Shown: positions 33,499 through 41,745, counted from the first letter of the stretch. The stretch is DNA of 64,000 bases from Arcicella rosea (GCF_014204325.1 NZ_JACHKT010000023.1:1-64000); one strand, 5' to 3'. Program-made: numbers and translations. Notes: a model not told the origin generated them from the sequence alone.

Positions 33499-33840
33499 TT
33501 ATTCTTCATATCCACTTTTGATGACAGTTGAAATCATTTTGAATTGTTCGGGTGCATTAAAAAAATGGGAGGCATGGGCAGGAATGATAATGCCATCTCC
33601 TAACTTTAGTTTGTGTTTTTTCCCATTCACTGTAAGCTCTGCATTCCCATCAATAATTTGAATATAATTATCAAAAGGAGAGGTTTTTTCTGCCAATTCT
33701 TCTCCTGCATCAAAAGACGAAGCGGTAATATTTCCTGTTAATTTTTTGATGATGGTTTTACTTACCACGGCATTGGGAATGTACTCAATAATTTCAATAA
33801 TAATGTGTGCCTTTGATTTTTCTATTTCACCTGTCTCCAT
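33499..33840 (-). CDS. Cupin domain protein, paralogue B
   Basis: A 113-aa single-domain cupin, very similar end to end to the one at 20261-20602: YIPNAVVSKTI, SSFDAGEEL, YIQIIDGNAEL, and GDGIIIPAHASHFFNA. Same length and same Ile-rich metal-site pattern. It lies next to the AraC-family gene and carries its own direct-repeat promoter, so the two cupins are probably co-regulated. Small cupins bind metal or ligand; the exact ligand is unknown. Confidence 0.85.
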   Translation of the reverse strand: METGEIEKSKAHIIIEIIEYIPNAVVSKTIIKKLTGNITASSFDAGEELAEKTSPFDNYIQIIDGNAELTVNGKKHKLKLGDGIIIPAHASHFFNAPEQFKMISTVIKSGYEE

Positions 33841-33883
33841 ACTCTTATATATTTACTTAAAAAAAATTAAACTAAAAATAATG

Positions 33884-33952
33884 TAAAGTTGAGCATCTTA
33901 TTCGATAATAACGTTACATTATTTAAGAATAAACTTACACAATTCACAGGTA
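33884..33952 (-). promoter_or_regulatory. Direct-repeat/CTTTR promoter, copy D
   Basis: Minus strand: CTGTGAATTGTGTAAG, second half-site TAATGTAAC 21 bp on, exactly 24 nt, then CTTTACA, then 43 nt to the cupin paralogue B start. Confidence 0.8.
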
Positions 33953-33986
33953 TTAATTCCTTCATTCACAGGAATTTGGAAACACA

Positions 33987-34650
33987 TTAATTTTCGGGCA
34001 TTCTAACTTGAATAATAATCGACGAAAGAATGGTAATTACTCCAATAAAAACAATGGCATAACTTAAACCCATCCAATCGGCAATAATACCCGAAATAAT
34101 AGCACCAAAAGCATAGCCTAAATCTCTCCAAAGCCTAAAGACACCAATACTTTCTGCTCTTTGGCTTGGGTTTGTTGCTTGCCCAATACTGCTTAGAAAT
34201 GTAGGATATACCAAAGCCGTGCCAATACCCAATGAAGCAGAAAGAATAGCCAATAAATAGAAATTGTGTGTATAAATCAGCAAAATAATGGCGATTCCTT
34301 GCAGAAACATTCCCCAAAAGTACGTTTGCCATAATTACCCATTGCCAATTGTTAGCATAAATCAAGATAAATGGAATTTGCAAAGCCATTAGCCAACCGA
34401 TTGTCAATAGGTTTTTTCTTCCTATTTTATCGGCAAAGCGTCCTGCAAAATAATTGGCAGTGGCTTTGCTAAAACCAAAAGCCGTGATGAAAGAGAGTAT
34501 CGCTACTTTTGACACAATCCCGAATTCATGTTCAGCCAATTGGGGAATGATTGAACGCTCTAAACCCACCATGCCACCTACAAAGGCATTGACGATAACC
34601 AAAAGTGTGAATTGCTGCCAGTTTTCTTTAAGACCTAATTTTGCTTCCAT
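33987..34650 (-). pseudogene. MFS transporter with central deletion and frameshift
   Basis: The N-terminal frame (MEAKLGLKENWQQF, then about four membrane helices to MANVLLGN) and the C-terminal frame (MFLQGIAIILLIYTHNFY, then helices with LGYAFGAIISGIIADWMG) both belong to one major-facilitator protein. Together they give only about 230 aa, where the family needs ~390. Roughly the middle four helices and central loop are missing, and the two parts are in different frames, joining near 34310-34325. The product cannot be a working 12-helix carrier. It is divergent from the sulfur operon and may share a promoter region with it. Confidence 0.82.
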
Positions 34651-34717
34651 TATGCTAATTTTTTTGCAAAGGTATGGCATGGTATTTTAATAGAACTGAT
34701 AATAATCATAATGTTTA

Positions 34718-34733
34718 TGTGAGAAATGTTACA
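34718..34733. promoter_or_regulatory. CRP/FNR-type site before the CstB-like gene
   Basis: Reads TGTGAGAAATGTTACA, a TGTRA-N6-TYACA palindrome. A TAAATTTG -7-like box follows 22 nt downstream on the plus strand, and the gene starts shortly after. The spacing is that expected of a class II activator. Matching sites lie at 36286-36301 and 38308-38323. Confidence 0.7.
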
Positions 34734-34795
34734 GAAATTGACTGTCTATTCGACATAAATTTGTTTAACAATTTTTACTAGAAACAAATATTAAA

Positions 34796-36217
34796 ATGAA
34801 AGTAGAGCAAATTTATACGGGTTGTTTAGCTGAGGCAGCATATTATATTGAGTCGGAGGGAGAAGTTGCCATTATTGACCCGCTGCGTGAAACAAAACCT
34901 TATATCGACCGTGCAGAGCGTAATCAAGCACAAATTAAATATGTTTTTGAAACACACTTTCATGCAGATTTTGTTTCTGGACATTTAGATTTAGCAGCAA
35001 AAACGGGTGCAAAAATTGTTTTTGGTCCCAATGCCAAGCCAGCTTATGAAGCCATTATTGCAGAAGATGGACAAGTATTCAAACTAGGAAAAATCAGCAT
35101 CAAAGTATTGCACACGCCAGGGCATACGATGGAATCGTCTTGTTATTTATTGATAGATGAAAACGGGAAAGAAGTAGCTATTTTCACAGGAGATACGTTG
35201 TTTATTGGAGATGTTGGTCGCCCAGATTTGGCACAACATGTGATAGCGGACTTAACGCAAGAAAAATTGGCAAGCTATTTGTATGACTCTTTACGCAATA
35301 AAATCATGCCTTTATCGGATGATTTAATCGTCTATCCAAACCACGGAGCAGGCAGTGCCTGCGGGAAAAATATGAGTAAAGAAACCACTGATACATTGGG
35401 GAATCAAAAGAAAGTAAATTATGCTTTGAACCCTGCATTGATGAAAGAACAATTTATGAAGGAAATTTTAACTGGTTTAACTCCGCCTCCAGCCTATTTC
35501 CCTAAAAATGTGTTGATGAATATCAAAGGCTATGAGAGTTTGGATACGGTAATCAATAGAAGTACTCAAGCTTTATCACCAAAAGCTTTTGAAACTGTAG
35601 CGCAAGAATTAGATGCACTCATTTTAGATGTCCGTGATGCGGCGGTTTTTGCCAAAGGTTTTATCCCAAAAGCTATTAATATTGGTTTAGAAGGACAATT
35701 TGCCACTTGGGTAGGCACATTAGTTCCGGATTTGAAACATTCAATTTTGTTGGTGACCGAAAAAGGAAAAGAAGAAGAAGCCATCATTCGTTTGGCTCGT
35801 GTAGGATATGATAATTGTATCGGCTTTTTGGAAGGCGGTTTTGAAGCTTGGGAAAAAACAGGAAAGCCAATTGACCAAGTACAAAGCATATCAGCAGAGG
35901 AATTCAGTGATTTATTCAAACAAAATCCTGAATTGGCTTATTTTGATGTGCGAAGAAGAAATGAGTATTTGTCGGAACACGTGGTGGGCATTGAAAATTT
36001 ACCTTTAGAAACACTCAGTGCGAATATGGCACTACTCAAGAAAGAGGGACTTAATTATATCCATTGTGCAGGAGGTTATCGTTCGATGATTGCCATTTCA
36101 ATTTTGAAAGCTCGTGGTTTTGATAATGTGGTGGACATAAGTGGCGGTTTTTCAGCCATTAAAAAAGTAGAAAAACTACCTTTGACAGCTTACGTTTGTC
36201 CGACTTCGTTATTGTAA
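34796..36217 (+). CDS. CstB-like persulfide dioxygenase/sulfurtransferase
   Basis: 473 aa, cytoplasmic. The N-terminal half (1-240) is a metallo-beta-lactamase-fold persulfide dioxygenase: FETHFHADFVSGH, LHTPGHTMESSCYLL, FTGDTLFIGDVGRPDLAQ and YPNHGAGSACGKNM, with Cys as in CstB. Then a rhodanese-like domain without an active-site Cys (VTEKGKE where Cys would be; about 260-355), and a C-terminal rhodanese with HCAGGYRS (about 420-425). This domain order matches CstB, which oxidises persulfide to sulfite or thiosulfate. It is the first gene of a plus-strand set with rhodanese, cytochrome and DsrE genes, and has its own terminator. Confidence 0.85.
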   Translation: MKVEQIYTGCLAEAAYYIESEGEVAIIDPLRETKPYIDRAERNQAQIKYVFETHFHADFVSGHLDLAAKTGAKIVFGPNAKPAYEAIIAEDGQVFKLGKISIKVLHTPGHTMESSCYLLIDENGKEVAIFTGDTLFIGDVGRPDLAQHVIADLTQEKLASYLYDSLRNKIMPLSDDLIVYPNHGAGSACGKNMSKETTDTLGNQKKVNYALNPALMKEQFMKEILTGLTPPPAYFPKNVLMNIKGYESLDTVINRSTQALSPKAFETVAQELDALILDVRDAAVFAKGFIPKAINIGLEGQFATWVGTLVPDLKHSILLVTEKGKEEEAIIRLARVGYDNCIGFLEGGFEAWEKTGKPIDQVQSISAEEFSDLFKQNPELAYFDVRRRNEYLSEHVVGIENLPLETLSANMALLKKEGLNYIHCAGGYRSMIAISILKARGFDNVVDISGGFSAIKKVEKLPLTAYVCPTSLL

Positions 36218-36240
36218 ATTAATTAGTGAATATAAGGGTA

Positions 36241-36280
36241 AAAAAGGGTTTAGTATCTTCTGTATATTAGACCCTTTTTT
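36241..36280 (+). terminator. Intrinsic terminator after the CstB-like gene
   Basis: AAAAAGGGTTTA pairs with TAGACCCTTTTT (one wobble) around a ~15-nt loop, followed by T-rich ATTTTTG. This ends the CstB-like transcript and leaves the next promoter just downstream. Confidence 0.75.
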
Positions 36281-36285
36281 ATTTT

Positions 36286-36301
36286 TGTAACATTTATCAC
36301 T
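36286..36301. promoter_or_regulatory. CRP/FNR-type site before the rhodanese operon
   Basis: TGTAACATTTATCACT, an imperfect TGTRA-N6-TYACA palindrome, ends 57 bases before the rhodanese ATG. A TATTTTAC box about 23 nt downstream may be the -7 element, but it matches the TAnnTTTG consensus less well than at the other two sites. Confidence 0.6.
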
Positions 36302-36358
36302 GACAAGCTAGAGAAAGTTTTTGCTATTTTACTTTCTCATATTTTAAAATTATCCATC

Positions 36359-36769
36359 ATGAAAAAAAGATTGTTCTCAAAAATTGATTATTGGATTGTA
36401 GCCATATTCTTCGTTTTAGCAAGTTGCTCAAATCCCCAATCCGTTAAAAATATCAATAGTGACGAATTCAAGAAATTAATCGAAACTAGCAATGCTCCGC
36501 TTGTTTTGGATGTCAGAACAGATACAGAAGTAGCAACAGGAGTTATTCCAGATGCTATACAAATAGATTATACCGCCGATAATTTTGAGCAAAAAATAGC
36601 ACAATTAGATAAAAATAAAACGGTATTTGTATATTGTGCATCTGGCGGACGAAGTGCTGCGGCTGCCAATGTTTTAGCAGGAAATGGTTTCAAGCATGTT
36701 TACAACCTTGAAGGTGGTATTGATGCTTGGAAGGAAAAGGGTTTTTCGGTGGTTAAAAATAATAATTGA
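36359..36769 (+). CDS. Rhodanese-domain lipoprotein
   Basis: 136 aa with a lipoprotein signal peptide (FVLASC, Cys23) and one rhodanese domain. The active-site loop is YCASGGRSAAAAN, and ALDVRTD-like DVRTDTEVATGVIPDA is typical of the N-terminal strand. It would transfer sulfane sulfur in the periplasm. It is followed by the TsdA-like gene, with 8 bp between its stop and that ATG. Confidence 0.88.
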   Translation: MKKRLFSKIDYWIVAIFFVLASCSNPQSVKNINSDEFKKLIETSNAPLVLDVRTDTEVATGVIPDAIQIDYTADNFEQKIAQLDKNKTVFVYCASGGRSAAAANVLAGNGFKHVYNLEGGIDAWKEKGFSVVKNNN

Positions 36770-36777
36770 TTGTTGTG

Positions 36778-37872
36778 ATGAAATCTTCAGAAATACAAAA
36801 AACACTTAGTTCTTTGTCATCATCTTTTCGGTGGTTATCAGTAACGATTATCGTTTTGGCATTACTCTTCGTTATTTTCCTATTTCAAATGGCTTTTAAT
36901 AAAGTGATTCCCAATCAAACAAGTATAGAAGATAAACCGAAGTATGTCATGCCAGATACTAATTTCACGCATCTTTGGCAAGCACCAGCCGACTGGAGAT
37001 TGATGCAAGTTGACAAAGAAACAAAGAAAAAAATACAATATGGCGAACAATTGATTGCTCATACCGCTGAGTATTTAGGACCAAATGGAAGTGTAAAAGC
37101 AATATCTAACGGAATGAATTGTCAGAATTGTCATTTGGATGCAGGCAAAAAAGCTTGGGGCAATAATTATGGTGCAGTTGAAGCTACTTATCCTAAATTT
37201 AGAGCTCGTTCAGGCAAGATTGAAAATCAAATTAAAAGAGTTAATGATTGCTTTGAAAGGAGTTTGAACGGAAAAGCTTTAGATTCAAACAGTCGAGAAA
37301 TGCAGAGTATTTTAGCGTATATTAAATGGATTGGTTCGGATGTTCCTAAAAAGAAAATACCTCGTGGAGCAGGTATTTTTAAAATTCCAATGTTGAGCCG
37401 TGCCAGCGACCCCGCCAAAGGAAAATTGGTTTATGAAGCCAAATGCCAAACTTGCCATCAAGCCAATGGAGCAGGAGTACTAGCCGAAAATGCTAAAGCT
37501 TACACTTATCCACCTTTATGGGGAAAACATAGCTACAATAAGGGTGCAGGTTTGTTTAGAATCAGTAATTTAGCGGGTTATGTAAAATATAATATGCCTT
37601 TGGGCGTAAATTATGATAGTCCGCAATTAAGCAACGAAGAAGCTTGGGATGTGGCGGCTTTTATCAATTCGATGCCAAGACCTGAAAAGGATTTAAGTAA
37701 AGATTGGCCAGACATTGCCAGCAAACCATTTGATTACCCTTTTGGCCCTTACAGTGATTCTTTCACAGAAGAACAACATAAATTTGGGCCTTATAAAGCC
37801 ATCAAAGATTGGCATAAAATTCATGATAAAAAGAAAAATCAACTTAGTAAAACCCCAATAGCATCCTTATGA
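36778..37872 (+). CDS. Membrane-anchored dihaem cytochrome, TsdA-like thiosulfate dehydrogenase
   Basis: 364 aa. An N-terminal membrane helix (about residues 20-38) anchors two c-type haem domains with CQNCH and CQTCH. Between them, VNDCFERSLNGKAL sits 39 residues after the first haem His. In TsdA, a Cys at that position is the unusual axial ligand of haem 1, so the signature favours thiosulfate dehydrogenase activity (thiosulfate to tetrathionate) over a generic electron-transfer cytochrome. The alternative start four codons upstream is a TTG. Its stop overlaps the DsrE gene by 4 bp. Confidence 0.82.
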   Translation: MKSSEIQKTLSSLSSSFRWLSVTIIVLALLFVIFLFQMAFNKVIPNQTSIEDKPKYVMPDTNFTHLWQAPADWRLMQVDKETKKKIQYGEQLIAHTAEYLGPNGSVKAISNGMNCQNCHLDAGKKAWGNNYGAVEATYPKFRARSGKIENQIKRVNDCFERSLNGKALDSNSREMQSILAYIKWIGSDVPKKKIPRGAGIFKIPMLSRASDPAKGKLVYEAKCQTCHQANGAGVLAENAKAYTYPPLWGKHSYNKGAGLFRISNLAGYVKYNMPLGVNYDSPQLSNEEAWDVAAFINSMPRPEKDLSKDWPDIASKPFDYPFGPYSDSFTEEQHKFGPYKAIKDWHKIHDKKKNQLSKTPIASL

Positions 37873-38297
37873 AAAATGTATTTATGGGCATTTTTGCCTT
37901 ATTATTAATGGCTTCAAGTTCATTGATGGCACAAAAACAAACAAGTATGAAAGAACACAAAATTGTATTTCATTTATCTACCGCAGATACTTCTGCTTAT
38001 CGTTCTTTAACGAAACAATTAAATAATGTTTTGGCAGTTTGGACAGACGCTAAATTAGAAGTAGTGATTCATAACAAAGGCATTGATTTTATGCGGAAAG
38101 ATAAAAGTGTTTTAGTCCCAGAAATACAGGCATTGAAAGATAAAGGTGTAGTATTTGCCGTTTGCGAAAATACGATGAAAGCTCAGAAATTATCAAAAGA
38201 CCAAATTTTACCACAAGCCATTTATGTTCCTGTTGGTTTGATTGAATTAGCACTGAAACAAGAAGAAGGTTGGTCTTATATTAAAGCAGGGTATTAA
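37869..38297 (+). CDS. Secreted DsrE-family protein
   Basis: 142 aa with a signal peptide (MASSSLMAQ). The mature part has the DsrE/F-like fold, KIVFHLSTADTSAYRSLTKQLNN, HNKGIDFM, and FAVCENTMKAQKLSKDQILP with a possible sulfur-carrying Cys in the typical place. DsrE-like proteins relay sulfane sulfur. The ATG overlaps the TGA of the cytochrome gene (ATGA), so translation is coupled. Confidence 0.83.
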   Translation: MKNVFMGIFALLLMASSSLMAQKQTSMKEHKIVFHLSTADTSAYRSLTKQLNNVLAVWTDAKLEVVIHNKGIDFMRKDKSVLVPEIQALKDKGVVFAVCENTMKAQKLSKDQILPQAIYVPVGLIELALKQEEGWSYIKAGY

Positions 38298-38307
38298 TTT
38301 TAATCAG

Positions 38308-38323
38308 TGTAACATTTGTCACA
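38308..38323. promoter_or_regulatory. CRP/FNR-type site before the porin-like gene
   Basis: TGTAACATTTGTCACA, a TGTRA-N6-TYACA palindrome, with TAATTTTG 21 nt downstream matching the TAnnTTTG -7 box, and the ATG 54 bases after the site. Confidence 0.7.
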
Positions 38324-38377
38324 AAACTTGGTTGGCGGTTTTTATAATTTTGAATTAATAACAATTCAAAACCATTA

Positions 38378-39775
38378 ATGAACAAACGATTGAGTGTCTT
38401 TTTGCCCATTATCTTGATGATTTCGATTCAAGGTTTTGGGCAAAATTCTTTGGTTTCCACCGTGAATTCTAAAGATTCTATCAGTATTAAAGATATTTTT
38501 ATCAAAGGAAAGTGGAGTGGACAAAGCAGATTAATGACAATGGCTACCGATAATGAAGCAAATCTTTCCGATTACGCTGCCACAGCCATTGGTTTTGGCT
38601 TGGCTTATCGTACTTTGGCATACAAAGGTTTTCAGTTCGGAATAAGTGCTTTTGTAAACCAAAATATTAATTCCCCAGATTTCACCCAAACAGATTCTTC
38701 AACGAAAGCAGTCAACCGTTATGAAATAGGTTTGTATGATGTTGCGGATGCTAATCGAAAAGATTTTTTGTTTCGTTTACAAGATTTTCACTTAAAATAT
38801 CAATTCAAAAAAGGTACAATCATCTTAGGAAATTATTTACCTAGAAATTTATTTATCAATGCGCAAGATGGCAGAATGTCGTCAACTTATGTGCAAGGTG
38901 TAGGAATAGACTGGAAAGTAAATAAACAATGGAAAATCAAGTCCGATTGGATTTGGCGAATCTCTCCACGTTCTACAACTCATTGGTATTCAATTGAAAA
39001 CTCCGTTGGAATTTATCCGACAGGCGTGAATCTGGATGGGAGTAAATCACAATATGCTAATCAAATACAAAGTGCTGGATTGGGAATATTAGAAATATAT
39101 TATCAACCCAAACCTCAAATTACGATAATTTTAGGCGACATTTTGGTTGAAAATGTTTTCAATACGGCTTATTTGAAAACAGAATACAGCTTGCAAAAAG
39201 TAAAGCATCGTTGGTTTTTTGGCACTTTATTCGTTCGACAAAATGCTACAGGAAATGGCGGAAATGCTGATATTGCCAAAGCTTATTTTCCTGTAAATAA
39301 TCGTTCATTGATTATCAATACTCGTTTGGGATATACTTTTGATACTTGGGAAAGCTCTTTGAATATGGGAAGAATTACGGGCGAAGGACGTTTTTTAATG
39401 CCTAGAGAATGGGGTGTTGAGCAGTTTTATACTTTTTTAGCCAGAGAAAGAAATGAAGGAGCAGGCGATGTTTGGGCTTACTCAGCAAAATTAGGAAAAT
39501 CATATTTTAAGAAAACGTTGAAAGTAGAATTGGGCTATGGATATTATCGTTATCCAGATGTGAAAAATACTCGTCTGAACAAATACGGTTTTGCAGATTA
39601 TACACAGTTTGTTGGCAATATCAATTATCAGTTTTCTGGCTTTTTGAAAGGACTTTCTGCACAAGTGTTATTTGTTAGAAAAGACGACAGAGGAGAAACG
39701 TACAGCAATAAACGTTATGTGATTAACAAAGTAAATATGTCGCAATGGAATGTGATTTTCAACTATCAGTTTTAA
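38378..39775 (+). CDS. Outer-membrane porin-like beta-barrel protein
   Basis: 465 aa with a signal peptide ending near SIQGFGQ. The mature protein is a series of amphipathic strands (GIGFGLAYRTLAYKGFQFG-like, FLFRLQDFHLKYQFKKG, WKIKSDWIWRISPRS) ending in WNVIFNYQF, a typical barrel C-terminus with terminal Phe. It resembles 16- to 18-stranded porins (OprD/OprB-like) only in general pattern. Placed after the thiosulfate genes and under the same type of site, it may admit or release sulfur compounds, but substrate is unproven. Confidence 0.72.
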   Translation: MNKRLSVFLPIILMISIQGFGQNSLVSTVNSKDSISIKDIFIKGKWSGQSRLMTMATDNEANLSDYAATAIGFGLAYRTLAYKGFQFGISAFVNQNINSPDFTQTDSSTKAVNRYEIGLYDVADANRKDFLFRLQDFHLKYQFKKGTIILGNYLPRNLFINAQDGRMSSTYVQGVGIDWKVNKQWKIKSDWIWRISPRSTTHWYSIENSVGIYPTGVNLDGSKSQYANQIQSAGLGILEIYYQPKPQITIILGDILVENVFNTAYLKTEYSLQKVKHRWFFGTLFVRQNATGNGGNADIAKAYFPVNNRSLIINTRLGYTFDTWESSLNMGRITGEGRFLMPREWGVEQFYTFLARERNEGAGDVWAYSAKLGKSYFKKTLKVELGYGYYRYPDVKNTRLNKYGFADYTQFVGNINYQFSGFLKGLSAQVLFVRKDDRGETYSNKRYVINKVNMSQWNVIFNYQF

Positions 39776-39777
39776 AA

Positions 39778-39810
39778 TTAGAGGCTGTTTTCAATTAAAA
39801 CAGCCTCTAA
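39778..39810. terminator. Bidirectional terminator
   Basis: Perfect 14-bp stem TTAGAGGCTGTTTT / AAAACAGCCTCTAA with a 5-nt loop between the convergent barrel and M61 peptidase genes. The A/T flanks on both sides fit terminators for both strands. Confidence 0.88.
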
Positions 39811-39815
39811 AATCA

Positions 39816-41381
39816 TTATTCTCCTAACCAAGATTTCAAAATTTGTTCTTGTAATGGCGTTGGTTTTTCTAATCTTGCAATACTTATTTTTCTTTTTCCA
39901 TTTAATTCAATTTCTTCTTTGATTCCTAGTCCAGCGAAGGCTAAATATTTTCGATAATCCAACTCTTTGGTTGTATTAATGTATTCAAAAACATTTGCTA
40001 AGGACAATCCAGCAGCTTGTTCACAAGCAGTTTGGAATTCTGCATCAGTAAAGCCACGATTTAGTTTTTTGTAATATTGCCAGTAAAGCAAACGCATTAC
40101 ATCATCCAATGATTTCGTATTTTGACTAGCATTTCTGATAGCGAAATCTAATAATAAACCAACAATTGGCCCTTTATCGTAATACGAAATTGTTTTGCCT
40201 ACTTCTTCGCCTTGCGTGCCAAAAGGCCCATCTTTCCAAGTATTATAACTCGCCTGACTCAACGATTGGTAAAAACGTCCATTATTATTTTCTACAGCAT
40301 TAATATTATGTTCTAAATTATTAAAAAGCATTTTTTCATCCATCAAACCTGCTCTTTTTACAACCAAATATTCGTAGTAAACCGTCAAGCCTTCACTTAT
40401 CCAAAGTAAATTACTTCTACTTCCTTTATCATAATCAAAAGGACCTAATTCAAAAGGACGAATGCGTTTTACATTATAATGATGGAAGTACTCGTGTGCC
40501 AAAAAATTCATTACTTGTCCCATCGAAGCCGTGGTTGTCAGTCCTGTTCCGTCAAAACTCACCGTTGTATTATTCAAATGTTCAATTCCTCCCCTTCCTG
40601 GTCCAATTCCAATAAAAGTATATTCATTATAGGGAATATCGCCCATGATTTTTACGGCTGAACTAACAATTTTTTCAAGGTTTTCATTGAATAAATCACG
40701 GTTGAAAGTACCCATTTTATAAGCAATAAATTGATGATTAATACCTTTTACTTTAAAGCTAGGCAAGGATTCTAGTTCGCCAATTAGTAAGGGGCAATCA
40801 TACAAAATATCAAAATCTGGGGCTGTAAATTCATTACTTTTTCCCGCCACTTTATCTAAACCAGTAGCAATAACATGTTTTGGTTGATTGGTTAAAACCT
40901 TTACACTAACGGGAGTATTCAAAAAACCATCTACATACAAAAAGGTGTTCGGACAAATTACGTAAGCATGTTCACTATCTAAATAACTATTTGCAACGAA
41001 TTGTCTTTTCGTTTTGATGTCATAGCTCACCGTAAAAGTTTTGTTTTTAGCACCAGTAAGTTTCCACGTATTTTCATTGCTTTGTACAATGCTAAGTTTT
41101 TTACCTTGTTGGTCATTTGCCGAAATATTTTCTAGCGATTTGGCATAATCCATTATTTGATAATAGCCCGGCATCCATTTTGGCATTTTTAGCGATAAAG
41201 TATCTTGCGACCAGCCACTTGCTTTTAATTCTACATGAAAAGTATGATTTTCAGGCTGAGACATTGATAATGTATAAGCTAACGTTCTTTTGTTTTGAGC
41301 CTCAACAGTAAGAGAAATTGTTGAAGAGAAGATTAACAATATGAGTGAAATAAATTTTGGGAATGTGTTAGTTTTTTTCAT
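39816..41381 (-). CDS. M61 family metallopeptidase
   Basis: 521 aa with a signal peptide (FSSTISLTVEAQ). An N-terminal beta domain is followed by the zinc-peptidase core: HEYFHHYNVKRIRP (HExxH) with the downstream Glu in LLWISEGLTVYYEYL. M61 enzymes are glycyl aminopeptidases. At 521 aa it is shorter than members of ~600 aa with a C-terminal PDZ domain, and I see no PDZ, so it may be a natural shorter form. It is a periplasmic or outer-membrane enzyme, with no obvious operon partner. Confidence 0.87.
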   Translation of the reverse strand: MKKTNTFPKFISLILLIFSSTISLTVEAQNKRTLAYTLSMSQPENHTFHVELKASGWSQDTLSLKMPKWMPGYYQIMDYAKSLENISANDQQGKKLSIVQSNENTWKLTGAKNKTFTVSYDIKTKRQFVANSYLDSEHAYVICPNTFLYVDGFLNTPVSVKVLTNQPKHVIATGLDKVAGKSNEFTAPDFDILYDCPLLIGELESLPSFKVKGINHQFIAYKMGTFNRDLFNENLEKIVSSAVKIMGDIPYNEYTFIGIGPGRGGIEHLNNTTVSFDGTGLTTTASMGQVMNFLAHEYFHHYNVKRIRPFELGPFDYDKGSRSNLLWISEGLTVYYEYLVVKRAGLMDEKMLFNNLEHNINAVENNNGRFYQSLSQASYNTWKDGPFGTQGEEVGKTISYYDKGPIVGLLLDFAIRNASQNTKSLDDVMRLLYWQYYKKLNRGFTDAEFQTACEQAAGLSLANVFEYINTTKELDYRKYLAFAGLGIKEEIELNGKRKISIARLEKPTPLQEQILKSWLGE

Positions 41382-41508
41382 TTCGATAAAAAGCCTTGTT
41401 GAAGAAGATGAATTTTAGTTGGTTTAATCATCAAATATTCATCATTATTCTTGAAAGACAAAGGATTACTCAAAATTCAGGTAATTATACTTAATGATGG
41501 GTTGAGGG

Positions 41509-41745
41509 CTATTTAATCAAAAGGCAATTCTTCATTAAATCCATTGCATATTTAATGTAGCCTGTTTCGATGGATTTTTTACCGTTGATGATAGCGTAAA
41601 AAGTATTCACTTGAGATTCCTGTAAGGATAAATGTTTCATCATGGAATCTCTGAATCTGCCCGACCTAAATTTTGCATTTCGCCCTCTTTGAAGGGTTTT
41701 CCATTGTGCTGTTAAGATGGCTGGGACAAATGCTTTTTCTTCCAT
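41509..41745 (-). CDS. Small hypothetical protein (78 aa)
   Basis: 78 aa from the internal ATG (MEEKAFVPAILTAQWKTLQR). Basic N-terminal half (RGRNAKFRSGRFRDSMMKHL), then LQESQVNTFYAIINGKKSIE, which could be a helix-turn-helix. No membrane segment. The open frame begins 30 codons earlier, but that extra part is low-complexity. Function unknown; possibly a small DNA-binding protein. Confidence 0.5.
   Translation of the reverse strand: MEEKAFVPAILTAQWKTLQRGRNAKFRSGRFRDSMMKHLSLQESQVNTFYAIINGKKSIETGYIKYAMDLMKNCLLIK

Noticed and set aside
20639-33952. LytTR-type regulator as reader of the direct-repeat promoters
   Set aside because: The 21-bp period would also fit LytTR proteins, but none is encoded in the window, whereas an AraC-type protein is.
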